The notes below the pieces were generated by a model. The model was not told the DNA's origin and made no database searches. It saw only the letters and a program-made list of their open reading frames with translations. Position numbers and translations under genes: made by a program. A stretch of DNA of 10,076 nucleotides from an uncultured Oscillospiraceae bacterium. Its GTDB lineage: Bacteria > Bacillota > Clostridia > Oscillospirales > Oscillospiraceae. Positions within the stretch are counted from its first letter, which is position 1. Each line of letters starts with the position of its first letter. The DNA is taken from positions 1 through 10,076 of the forward strand of contig CAADSF010000201.1 in the NCBI GenBank assembly GCA_900751035.1, in the 5' to 3' direction. Below, one piece after another: positions 1 to 5,740 of this stretch.

Positions 1-162
1 CGGAGCTTCCTCTTCCGTGGGTTCCTCTGCGGCAGGCTCGGCAGCCGCCTCTTCCCCGGCAGTCTCTTCCGCCTTCTGTGCGTCCGCTGCAACAGCGCAG
101 ACGCTCCAAACAGCCAGCACCAGCGTAAGCACCAGCAGCAGACTGATCCATCTCTTTTGCAT
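1..162 (-). CDS. Secreted Ala/Glu/Pro-rich protein, N-terminal part (partial)
   Basis: The gene reads leftward and is cut by the window edge, so only the first 54 codons are visible. The start is the ATG at 162-160, preceded by a perfect AGGAGG at 171-176 on the minus strand. Residues 1-26 form a typical Sec signal peptide: MQKR, a Leu/Val-rich core, then AVAA, with likely cleavage around residues 25-26. The mature part begins as a low-complexity acidic stretch of Glu, Ala and Pro, the kind of linker that follows the signal in many clostridial wall or solute-binding proteins. Cys22 is not in a convincing lipobox (WSVC), so a lipoprotein is unlikely. The functional domain lies outside the window and no product can be named. 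Confidence 0.8.
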   Translation of the reverse strand, partial: MQKRWISLLLVLTLVLAVWSVCAVAADAQKAEETAGEEAAAEPAAEEPTEEEAP

Positions 163-206
163 TTCCGGTTCCTCCTCATACTGTGGAGTAGATTATGTAT
201 ACCGAA

Positions 207-235
207 AGAGTAGCATATTTTTCTTGTATTTTCAA
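207..235 (-). promoter_or_regulatory. Predicted sigma-A promoter for the secreted protein gene
   Basis: On the minus strand, TTGAAA (230-235) is followed after exactly 17 nt by TACTCT (207-212). A TGC directly before the -10 box gives an extended -10. The box lies about 45 nt upstream of the start codon in an A+T-rich stretch, unlike the G+C-rich genes around it. Confidence 0.5.
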
Positions 236-363
236 CGTTTTTCTCACGTATTAAGCAAAAATTAACCTTTTTTCACGCAAATCACAACATATTGTGCTGA
301 TTCCGCATTCACGTACAGCATCTGGGCCGGAGAAATCTTCAGAATTCTTCATGCTTGGCCGTC

Positions 364-392
364 TTGCAAAGCCGGAAGCAGTCTGGTAAACT
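364..392 (+). promoter_or_regulatory. Predicted sigma-A promoter for the 425-940 gene
   Basis: TTGCAA (364-369) and TAAACT (387-392) are separated by 17 nt, and TGG immediately precedes the -10 box (extended -10). Transcription would start near 399, leaving a short leader of about 25 nt that contains the ribosome binding site. Confidence 0.55.
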
Positions 393-424
393 ACGGGCAG
401 AGAATAGAAATGGAGGGCCTGCGT

Positions 425-940
425 ATGCGTCAGGGAACGAAAAAGTGTATCCTGCTGCTGCTTGCAATTCTGCTGCTCTGTCTTCTCGCATGGCGGCTGA
501 CGCCGCACACGTTTGAGCAGATGACGGCTTCTGATCGGAACGAGATCACCAGCCTCGCCGGAATCGTAACGCTCAGCGGCGTCCGGGACGGCAAGGCATA
601 CACGGAAAGCTATGCGCTGCAGAACGTGACGCCGGAGGACACGGCGTTTGAAGGCGTTCTGATGTTTCTCGCCTCGACCCGCTACCGGGAGGATTTCCGC
701 AATCTCCTGCCGTGGCCCATCGAGGCGGTCAGCGCCGGCAGAGCCTACGACGGCCGAGGCGTCTCGCTCATGCTGGTCTGGGGCCCATCCGAAGACGAGT
801 GCTGCAGCCTTAGCCTTTCCGGCAAACAGATCGTCGTCAGTCGGCCGCACCACGACGGCTTTCTGATCTACCACCCGGAGGATCCCAAGCTTCTGAATTG
901 GCTTGCCATCTATCTGGCAAACAACGGTGAAAAGGGCTGA
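425..940 (+). CDS. Membrane-anchored protein of unknown function
   Basis: I do not recognise a family. The product of 171 residues begins MRQGTKK and continues with a Leu-rich membrane segment (residues 8-23), so the remaining 145 residues are probably outside the cell. The outer part is rich in short beta-like stretches and ends in a Leu/Ala-rich helix (about 155-166); it has a Cys-Cys pair near residues 126-127 and no catalytic motif I can name. An in-frame ATG lies at 410, but GGAGG at 411-415 is 9 nt before 425 and nothing comparable precedes 410, so 425 is preferred. The gene stands alone between a good promoter and a hairpin terminator and converges with spmB. It could be a small lipid- or peptidoglycan-associated envelope protein; that is only a guess from topology. 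Confidence 0.75.
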   Translation: MRQGTKKCILLLLAILLLCLLAWRLTPHTFEQMTASDRNEITSLAGIVTLSGVRDGKAYTESYALQNVTPEDTAFEGVLMFLASTRYREDFRNLLPWPIEAVSAGRAYDGRGVSLMLVWGPSEDECCSLSLSGKQIVVSRPHHDGFLIYHPEDPKLLNWLAIYLANNGEKG

Positions 941-952
941 ACATATATCCGG

Positions 953-990
953 AGGCTCCCCTTATCAGGACATGACAGGGGGAGCCTTTT
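953..990 (+). terminator. Rho-independent terminator
   Basis: A perfect 9-bp stem (953-961 with 979-987) encloses a 17-nt loop, and a short T run follows (TTTT at 987-990). It lies 13 nt after the stop of the 425-940 gene. On the minus strand the hairpin is not followed by a T tract, so it serves the plus-strand gene much better than spmB. Confidence 0.7.
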
Positions 991-1001
991 CGCGGGTGCT
1001 A

Positions 1002-1523
1002 TCAGAAAAACACGCGCACGCTCAGTGCGGCCATGCAGAAGCCGGTCAGGTCGGCGAACAGGGCAGCGGGAAGGGCGTAGCGCGTTTTTTTGACGCCTGC
1101 GGCGCCAAAATAGACGCTGATGGTATAGAACGTCGTCTCGGAGGAGCCGAGCATGACCGCCGCTGTCCGGCCAATCAGGGAATCGACCCCGTATTCCCGC
1201 ATCAGGTCTGTTCCGACAGCCAGCGCCGCGCTGCCGCTGAGGGGCCGGATGAGCACCAGCGGCGCGACCTCAGGCGGGATACCGAGCAGGCGGAAGACCG
1301 GCGCGAAAACGGGCGTAAGCAGCTCAAAAAAGCCGCTCTCGCGCAGCATCGTCACCGCCGTCAGCATCAGCACCAGCGTGGGGGTCAGCGAGAGCATCAG
1401 CCGCAGCCCGTCCTGTGCGCCGGTCAGCATTCCGCCGTACACATCCTGCTTTTTTGCGATTCCTGCCGCGCCCGCCAGCAGCAAAAGCACGGGCAGCAGC
1501 AGCTCCGTCAGGTTTTCCAGCAT
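1002..1523 (-). CDS. spmB: Spore maturation protein B
   Basis: SpmB is a polytopic membrane protein of the nucleoside-recognition (Gate) domain superfamily. With SpmA it is needed for proper spore core dehydration and heat resistance in Bacillus and Clostridium. The 173-residue product has the expected length and family signatures: KKxDVYxxxxxGAxxG-like segment at 24-40, RPLSGSAA at 93-100, and GSSETTFYTISVYFG at 126-140 followed by GVKKTR. Four to five hydrophobic segments are visible. The longer open frame to 1694 is rejected because those extra residues are antisense-like Arg/Cys-rich sequence that overlaps spmA; ATG 1521-1523 matches the usual MLENL-type start. The start overlaps the end of spmA by 16 nt, so translation is probably coupled. 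The exact transported or sensed molecule is unknown for the family. Confidence 0.95.
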   Translation of the reverse strand: MLENLTELLLPVLLLLAGAAGIAKKQDVYGGMLTGAQDGLRLMLSLTPTLVLMLTAVTMLRESGFFELLTPVFAPVFRLLGIPPEVAPLVLIRPLSGSAALAVGTDLMREYGVDSLIGRTAAVMLGSSETTFYTISVYFGAAGVKKTRYALPAALFADLTGFCMAALSVRVFF

Positions 1524-2089
1524 CGCTTCAAGCCCTTCGCCGCCAGAATTCCGGCTCCGACTGAGCAGGCCGACGCGAACCAGACAGCGGGCAGGATGTC
1601 GAACGCGTGCGCCGCGCCGAGCTGCGCACGAACAGCGGCAATTGTCGACGGAATCAGCTGCAGGGACGCCGTATTCATCACGACCAGCAGGCACAGCTCA
1701 TCCGACGCTCCCCCGCTGCCGGACAGCGCCTGCATACGCTGCGCCGCCCGGATGCCGAGCGGCGTCGCCGCGTTCCCAAGCCCCAGCAGATTTGCGCTCA
1801 GATTGCCGCACAGGTTCCAGAAGCCCTCGGAATCTGCCGCGCACACCGGGAACAGCCGCCGCAGCGCTGGCCGCAGCGCTGCGCACAGCCGTTCGGTCAG
1901 CCCCGCACGCTCCATCGCCTGCGACAGACCTGACCACAGACAGACCGGCCCGGCCAGCGTCAGCGCCAGCTCCAGCCCCGCCCGTGCGCCGCTCAATCCG
2001 GCCATACCGGACGAAAACGGCGTTCCAGTCAGCAGATCGGACACAAACGCAAGCAAAATCAGGCCAAACCAGAGAAAATTCAACAACAT
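1508..2089 (-). CDS. spmA: Spore maturation protein A
   Basis: SpmA is the partner of SpmB, an integral membrane protein with a nucleoside-recognition (Gate) domain that acts in spore core dehydration late in sporulation. The product has 193 residues, typical for the family. The signature block NLSANLLGLGNAATPLG is at residues 96-112, and NTASLQLIPSTIAAVRA follows at 139-155; both are highly conserved in SpmA. The N-terminus (MLLNFLWFGLILLAFV) is a membrane segment, as in relatives. ATG 2087-2089 is preceded by GGAG about 10 nt upstream on the minus strand. spmB follows with a 16-nt overlap, forming a two-gene operon. The gene is divergent from abrB, with 155 nt between the starts. I could not find a convincing sporulation-sigma promoter. 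Confidence 0.96.
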   Translation of the reverse strand: MLLNFLWFGLILLAFVSDLLTGTPFSSGMAGLSGARAGLELALTLAGPVCLWSGLSQAMERAGLTERLCAALRPALRRLFPVCAADSEGFWNLCGNLSANLLGLGNAATPLGIRAAQRMQALSGSGGASDELCLLVVMNTASLQLIPSTIAAVRAQLGAAHAFDILPAVWFASACSVGAGILAAKGLKRCWKT

Positions 2090-2144
2090 ATTTCGCTCTC
2101 CGACAAGAAAAAGATTTTTTGTTCAAAATTTGTACATAATTGGA

Positions 2145-2153
2145 TGGTAAAAT
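2145..2153 (+). promoter_or_regulatory. Predicted extended -10 promoter for abrB
   Basis: TGG followed by TAAAAT (2148-2153) is a good extended -10 element in an A+T-rich stretch. At 17-nt spacing the -35 region (AAAATT, 2125-2130) is poor; TTCAAA at 2122-2127 would need a 20-nt spacer. Transcription would begin near 2160, giving a leader of about 85 nt. Confidence 0.4.
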
Positions 2154-2183
2154 AGAGGAGCTTGAGGGAGCGCTGTCCGGTGT

Positions 2184-2219
2184 CCATGCAGCATCTGGCA
2201 GCTAGATCTATATGCATGG
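2184..2219 (+). repeat. Inverted repeat in the abrB leader
   Basis: CCATGCA at 2184-2190 and TGCATGG at 2213-2219 are exact reverse complements separated by 22 nt. The arms lie downstream of the predicted abrB promoter and end 9 nt before the ribosome binding site. They could form a hairpin in the abrB leader RNA or be two half-sites for a DNA-binding protein. No function is demonstrated. Confidence 0.4.
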
Positions 2220-2244
2220 CAAAGATTGAAGGGGGTTATTCACA

Positions 2245-2490
2245 ATGAAATCCACAGGTATCGTCAGAAAAGTCGACGAGCTCGGCAGAATCGTTCTGCC
2301 CATCGAGCTGCGCCGCACGCTTGACATCGCAGAGAAGGACGCTATTGAAATCTATGTCGATGGCGAATCCATTATTCTCAAGAAGTATGAGCCGACCTGC
2401 ATCTTCTGCGGCGACGGCAGAAATGTCGAAAACTACAGAGGCAAGAACATCTGCGCGAACTGCATGAAGGAGCTCAGAGCCGGCAAATAA
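2245..2490 (+). CDS. abrB: AbrB-family transition-state regulator with Cys-rich tail
   Basis: The first 50 residues match the swapped-hairpin (SpoVT/AbrB) DNA-binding domain almost word for word with Bacillus AbrB: MKSTGIVRKVDELGR, LPIELRRTLDIAEKDA and a YVDGESIILKKYEP ending. This includes the Arg residues that contact DNA in AbrB (Arg8, Arg15, Arg23 and Arg24 here). The C-terminal third is different: Cys52-x2-Cys55, 14 residues, then Cys70-x2-Cys73, a likely small metal-binding knuckle common in clostridial AbrB proteins and absent from B. subtilis AbrB. The 81-residue length suits this variant. AAGGGGG at 2229-2235 lies 9 nt before the ATG. In Bacillus the protein represses sporulation and stationary-phase genes; its divergence from spmA fits a sporulation link but does not prove one. 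It is monocistronic, with a strong terminator. Confidence 0.93.
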   Translation: MKSTGIVRKVDELGRIVLPIELRRTLDIAEKDAIEIYVDGESIILKKYEPTCIFCGDGRNVENYRGKNICANCMKELRAGK

Positions 2491-2502
2491 GTTCTGCACA
2501 AA

Positions 2503-2550
2503 AAGGCTGTCTCAGGATGATAGAGGATCATCCTGGACAGCCTTATTTTT
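2503..2550 (+). terminator. Strong rho-independent terminator of abrB, probably bidirectional
   Basis: Nine base pairs (2503-2511 with 2536-2544) continue, after a single bulged T at 2512, into nine more (2513-2521 with 2527-2535) closing a 5-nt loop. TTATTTTT follows on the plus strand. On the minus strand the same stem is followed by TTTTT (complement of 2500-2504), so it can also stop transcripts of the convergent lipase gene. Confidence 0.88.
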
Positions 2551-2564
2551 GTTGATACAGTGAA

Positions 2565-2586
2565 GAAGCGCCCGGCAGGGCGCTTC
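2565..2586 (-). terminator. Hairpin after the lipase gene
   Basis: A perfect 9-bp stem GAAGCGCCC/GGGCGCTTC with a 4-nt loop starts 8 nt beyond the hydrolase stop codon. The T tract on the minus strand is weak (TTC then ACT), so this may be an RNA-protecting 3' hairpin, with the second hairpin at 2503-2550 doing most of the termination. Confidence 0.6.
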
Positions 2587-2594
2587 TCTGTTTC

Positions 2595-3497
2595 TCAGCG
2601 GTCGAGCCAGACAAGGACGTCCTGATAGACCTCGTCCTTGTTGCGCTCGTTGAGCATTTCGTGGCGGCCTTCTGGATAGAGCTTGATGGTGATGTCCTTC
2701 ATGCCGCTGCGCTTGAACGCGTCGATGCATTTGAGAACGCCCTTGGCCATGCCGCCGACGGGGTCCTTGCAGCCGGAGATGAACAAGACGGGAAGCTGCT
2801 TGTTCATCTTATCGAGATTTTCCTGCTGCTCATTCATGCCGACGCCGGTGAGCAGGTCTCGCGCAAGGCCGACCGTCGCGTCGAAGCCGCAGAGCGGATC
2901 GGCGTCATAGGCGGCGACAACGGCATCGTCAGAGCAGATCCACGCGTTGGGCGAGGTCACGGGGCCGAAGGTTTTGTTATAGCTGCCGAACATGAGCCTT
3001 GTGACGAGGGCGCTGGTGTTTTTCTCGCCGATGCGGGCCTCTTCGAGCTTGCAGACGAGCTTGCCCATGCGCACCTTCATGGGGTCCTCCCAGCCGGTGC
3101 CGGAAATGACGGCCTTGTCGACCGCGTCGGGGTAGGTATAGAGATAGGTGCGCAGGAGGAACGAGCCCATGCTATGGCCGAGGATATAATAGGGCAGACT
3201 CGGATACTGCGCGGAAATTTTGTCGTGCAGGCGCTTTTCATCCTCGACCGCGGCCAGCCAGCCGCCGGAGAAATAGCCTCTGAGGCCGTTTTCCACAGAG
3301 CCGCCGTGGCCCATGTGATCGTCGGCGGCGACAACATAGCCGTGGCTCGTGAGGAAGGACGCAAACGCGTCGTAGCGGCCAATATGCTCGGCGATGCCGT
3401 GGATGAGCTGGACGACGGCCTTCGGCTCCCCCTCCGGCTTCCAGAGCGCACAGTGCAGGCGGCCCGCGCCGCAGGAGTCAAGATAGAATTCTTCCAT
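2595..3497 (-). CDS. Alpha/beta hydrolase, monoacylglycerol-lipase type (serine aminopeptidase S33-like)
   Basis: This 300-residue cytoplasmic enzyme has the complete catalytic set of the lysophospholipase/monoacylglycerol lipase group (Hydrolase_4). The oxyanion strand is LIHGIAEH (31-38), the nucleophile elbow is GHSMGS (107-112, Ser109), the acid is Asp245 in SGCKDPVGG, and the histidine is His279 in EGRHEM. The cap domain between about 133 and 225 carries the long insertion usual for the family, and no signal peptide is present. It would hydrolyse ester bonds of monoacylglycerols or lysophospholipids; the exact substrate cannot be read from sequence. AAGGAG precedes the ATG at 3495-3497 at good spacing. 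The gene appears to be a single transcription unit, divergent from the small ORF at 3584 and convergent with abrB. Confidence 0.92.
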   Translation of the reverse strand: MEEFYLDSCGAGRLHCALWKPEGEPKAVVQLIHGIAEHIGRYDAFASFLTSHGYVVAADDHMGHGGSVENGLRGYFSGGWLAAVEDEKRLHDKISAQYPSLPYYILGHSMGSFLLRTYLYTYPDAVDKAVISGTGWEDPMKVRMGKLVCKLEEARIGEKNTSALVTRLMFGSYNKTFGPVTSPNAWICSDDAVVAAYDADPLCGFDATVGLARDLLTGVGMNEQQENLDKMNKQLPVLFISGCKDPVGGMAKGVLKCIDAFKRSGMKDITIKLYPEGRHEMLNERNKDEVYQDVLVWLDR

Positions 3498-3532
3498 AAA
3501 AGTGGTGCTCCTTTCAAAAGTCCGGTTTATGG

Positions 3533-3560
3533 TACATATGATCTGCTAGAATAGCGTCAG
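3533..3560 (-). promoter_or_regulatory. Weak candidate promoter for the hydrolase gene
   Basis: On the minus strand CTGACG (3555-3560) and TATGTA (3533-3538) are 16 nt apart. The match to consensus is modest. It overlaps the plus-strand -10 box at 3547-3552, so the two divergent promoters could interfere with each other. Confidence 0.27.
3544..3552 (+). promoter_or_regulatory. Predicted extended -10 promoter for the small ORF
   Basis: TGC directly followed by TAGAAT (3547-3552) is a good extended -10; the -35 region is weak. The predicted transcript would start near 3559 and carry a leader of about 25 nt holding GGGAGGA. Confidence 0.4.
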
Positions 3561-3583
3561 AAAAACATGGGAGGATATTTCTG

Positions 3584-3784
3584 ATGCGTTCTGATTCTGT
3601 GATTGAGCTGTCCCGATATCAAAAGCGTTCCCCGGAGACTGCCGTCCCATCCGCGTATGGCAGTCGGCTGCGTATGCGCAGGCGGCGTATCCGGTGCGCT
3701 GCCGCGGTGATTGACGCGGCGGTAACGGTTTGCATCGGGGCTGGATTTCTGGTCTGCCTTGGACTTGTATTCAGTATGCTGTGA
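3584..3784 (+). CDS. Small basic tail-anchored membrane protein, unknown
   Basis: This 66-residue ORF is probably real because a strong ribosome binding site (GGGAGGA near 3570-3576) stands 7-8 nt before its ATG and an extended -10 box lies just upstream. The product has a polar N-terminus with scattered Ser/Arg, a very basic patch at residues 28-37 (RLRMRRRRIR), and one hydrophobic segment (about 43-64) that ends almost at the C-terminus. This is the shape of a single-pass, tail-anchored protein with its basic side in the cytoplasm. No family is recognised. Its last 14 nt overlap the end of the convergent PLP-fold gene (3771-3784), leaving no room for a terminator. The alternative is an ORF arising by chance opposite the 3' end of the operon. 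Confidence 0.5.
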   Translation: MRSDSVIELSRYQKRSPETAVPSAYGSRLRMRRRRIRCAAAVIDAAVTVCIGAGFLVCLGLVFSML

Positions 3785-4961
3785 CCGGCACGGGCTCGCC
3801 GTCCGGTCGGACGAGGTATTCCGGGCACGGCTCCGCGCCGCCGTAGTGCGAGGCGAGACTGCGCCCGTCCGCGCCGAGCATACCGATGAGCACCAGATCG
3901 CCGGGGCGAAGCTCCGGCAGGAGGCGGCGCATAGCCGGACCCTCCTGCGTGCCGACAGTCAGCAGCTGCACCATCGTCCGCCGTCCGGCTGCATAGGGAA
4001 CGTACACCGGATGGTATGCACCACTTTTGAGCAGGCGCGGACACTGCGCCGGGTCGACATCCAGCACCGCCAGCGGCGCAGGCCCCGGCTTGACAGCCCG
4101 CACCCGCACAGCCAGCGTTCCGCAGGCTGCGGCAAGGAAGCGTCCGGGGCTCATTTGCAGCGAAAGGCCGCGCAGCACTTCGGGCAGGGACTGCATCCGG
4201 CTTTGAATGGCAGCTGCGCATTTATCCGGCTCCGGGCCGGAAAAGCCGGGGCGGTAGCTGATGCCGAGGCCGCCGCCAAGGTCGATTGCATCCGCCGCCA
4301 CGCCGGTTTTCTCATACAGCTCCTGGGCCAGCGCAGAAAGCTGCGCAAAGATGGCAGGATAGAAATCCTCGTCCATACACAGCTCGCCCAGCCGCATACC
4401 AAGGCCGAGCCAGCTTACGCCGCCTGCACGCAGGCATTCCGCCGTGCGCAGGAGTGCTTCGCGCTCCATCCCGGCATAGGAGGCCGGGACGCCGGTGATG
4501 GCCTTTGCGCCCAAGCGCAGCGGCCCCTGCTGCCGCAGGAGGAGAATTGCCGCCTCCGGCATCGCTTCGGGCAGCTGCTCGGCTCCGTCCAGCACAAAGA
4601 CTGCGCCGAGCGCATGCGCGGCTTTCTCTGCTTCCGCGCTGCAAAGCGACGGCTCATAGGCGATCTGCCTGCCATGGAAGCCGCACCGGGCGGCAAGCCC
4701 CAGCTCCGCAAGGCTTCGGCAGAGCACACCCCAGCCGCAGCTGCGCAGGATATCCAGAACAGCGGGGTTCGGATTCATACGGACAGGAAAGCGCGGCAGA
4801 AAGCCGACGCTGCCGGAAAATGCACGGAAAAGAGCCTGCGCTGCCTGCACGAGACTCTTTTCATCGTATAAAAACAGGGGGACTGCGGCGGTTTTCAGGA
4901 ACCGCGCAAGCGACTTTGAGGAAAGAAAGCCCATCTCAAAGGGGTCCGGCTTCACCTGCAT
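3771..4961 (-). CDS. PLP-decarboxylase-like (fold type III) protein lacking the PLP lysine
   Basis: The 396-residue protein follows the layout of diaminopimelate/ornithine decarboxylases: an entry segment VPLFLYDEKSL (27-37), the barrel-strand motif FPVRMNPNPAVLDIL (58-72), the glycine loop IDLGGGLGISY (226-236) that holds PLP phosphate, and a C-terminal beta domain. Key catalytic positions are replaced. The PLP lysine of the usual VKANPNPAVL motif is Arg61 (codon CGT at 4779-4781), the HxGSQ histidine segment reads LGMRLGE, EPGR reads SPGR, and the CESGD site reads TQEG. The frame is uninterrupted, so this looks like a maintained pseudoenzyme rather than a decayed gene. Its ATG directly abuts the TGA of coaX and only a weak purine-rich site precedes it, implying translational coupling. 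Role is unknown; a PLP carrier, ligand-binding or regulatory function is possible, and LysA activity is unlikely. Confidence 0.75.
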   Translation of the reverse strand: MQVKPDPFEMGFLSSKSLARFLKTAAVPLFLYDEKSLVQAAQALFRAFSGSVGFLPRFPVRMNPNPAVLDILRSCGWGVLCRSLAELGLAARCGFHGRQIAYEPSLCSAEAEKAAHALGAVFVLDGAEQLPEAMPEAAILLLRQQGPLRLGAKAITGVPASYAGMEREALLRTAECLRAGGVSWLGLGMRLGELCMDEDFYPAIFAQLSALAQELYEKTGVAADAIDLGGGLGISYRPGFSGPEPDKCAAAIQSRMQSLPEVLRGLSLQMSPGRFLAAACGTLAVRVRAVKPGPAPLAVLDVDPAQCPRLLKSGAYHPVYVPYAAGRRTMVQLLTVGTQEGPAMRRLLPELRPGDLVLIGMLGADGRSLASHYGGAEPCPEYLVRPDGEPVPVTAY

Positions 4962-5735
4962 TCACTTCTCTCTGCGGTTATTTTCATAGAGGATTGAAAG
5001 GCCCTTCAAAAGAAGGTCGCGGTCGTATTCAATCTTCCGGCGGCACATCGGGAGGACGAAGCGCGCAATGCCGCCTGTCGCGACGACGGTCGCGCCGCCT
5101 CCAAGCTCTTCCTCCATGCGGTCAATCATGCCGTCGACCATGCAGGCAGAGCCGAGCATCACACCGCTGCGCATGGCGTCGACGGTGTTTTTGCCGATGG
5201 CCTTTTTCGGGCTGTCCAGACTGATGGCAGGCAGCTGCGCCGTGCGCGTGGAGAGCGACTCGGCGGAGAGCTTCGGGCCGGGGCTGATGCAGCCGCCGAC
5301 GTAGGTGCCGGTTTTGTCGATGGCCGTCATGGTCGTGGCCGTGCCCATATCGACGATGATGAGGGGCGGCTGAAAGCGGCTGAGCGCGGCAACGGCGGCA
5401 ACAATCAGGTCGCTGCCGATCTGGGCCGGGTTCTCCATCTGGATATTGAGGCCGGTTTTGATGCCGGGGCCGACGATCATCGGCGTTTTGCCGGTCAGCT
5501 TGCGCACGGCAGTCCTGCAGGAGTTGAGAACCGGCGGCACGACGGACGAGATAATGACGCCCTCGACGGCCTTCGGGTCAATCTCATAGAGGCTCAGAAG
5601 GTTTTTGAGCTCCACGCAGTACTGGTCGGAGGTCTTGAGCAGGTCGGTCGCCATGCGGGCCTCGACGAGAATGCGGTCGTGCTCCATGCAGCCGAGCACG
5701 ATATTGGTGTTGCCGATATCGATCGCTAAAATCAT
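4962..5735 (-). CDS. coaX: Type III pantothenate kinase
   Basis: CoaX phosphorylates pantothenate with ATP to 4'-phosphopantothenate, the first step of coenzyme A synthesis; type III enzymes are insensitive to CoA feedback. All ASKHA-fold signatures are present: DIGNTN (6-11), PAQIGSD with Asp109 (103-109), the VDMGTATT phosphate loop (128-135), GGCISPG (147-153) and the LSTRTAQLP pantothenate segment (161-169). At 257 residues it has the usual length. The frame also allows a GTG start at 5744, but GGAG (5744-5747) lies 8 nt before ATG 5735, and MILAIDIGNTN is the normal family beginning. The ribosome binding site lies at the end of the upstream phosphodiesterase gene (stop at 5741-5743), so the two are in one operon; the PLP-fold gene follows with no gap. 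Confidence 0.97.
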   Translation of the reverse strand: MILAIDIGNTNIVLGCMEHDRILVEARMATDLLKTSDQYCVELKNLLSLYEIDPKAVEGVIISSVVPPVLNSCRTAVRKLTGKTPMIVGPGIKTGLNIQMENPAQIGSDLIVAAVAALSRFQPPLIIVDMGTATTMTAIDKTGTYVGGCISPGPKLSAESLSTRTAQLPAISLDSPKKAIGKNTVDAMRSGVMLGSACMVDGMIDRMEEELGGGATVVATGGIARFVLPMCRRKIEYDRDLLLKGLSILYENNRREK

Positions 5736-5740
5736 AAAAA

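Noticed and set aside
283..296. CACAA-CATA-TTGTG inverted repeat upstream of the 425 gene
   Set aside because: Five-base arms are expected by chance in a region this size, and it lies too far from the promoters to be called an operator.
1524..1694. N-terminal extension of SpmB by 57 residues
   Set aside because: The extra residues overlap spmA out of frame, are Arg/Cys-rich and unlike any SpmB start.
903..2150. 415-codon plus-strand open frame across spmA-spmB
   Set aside because: It is antisense to two confidently identified spore-maturation genes, has Arg/Gln/His-rich composition typical of shadow frames in G+C-rich DNA, and lacks a recognisable domain.
2661..3554. 297-codon plus-strand open frame antisense to the hydrolase
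   Set aside because: The minus-strand protein has a full catalytic triad; the plus-strand product is a mirror-frame artefact.
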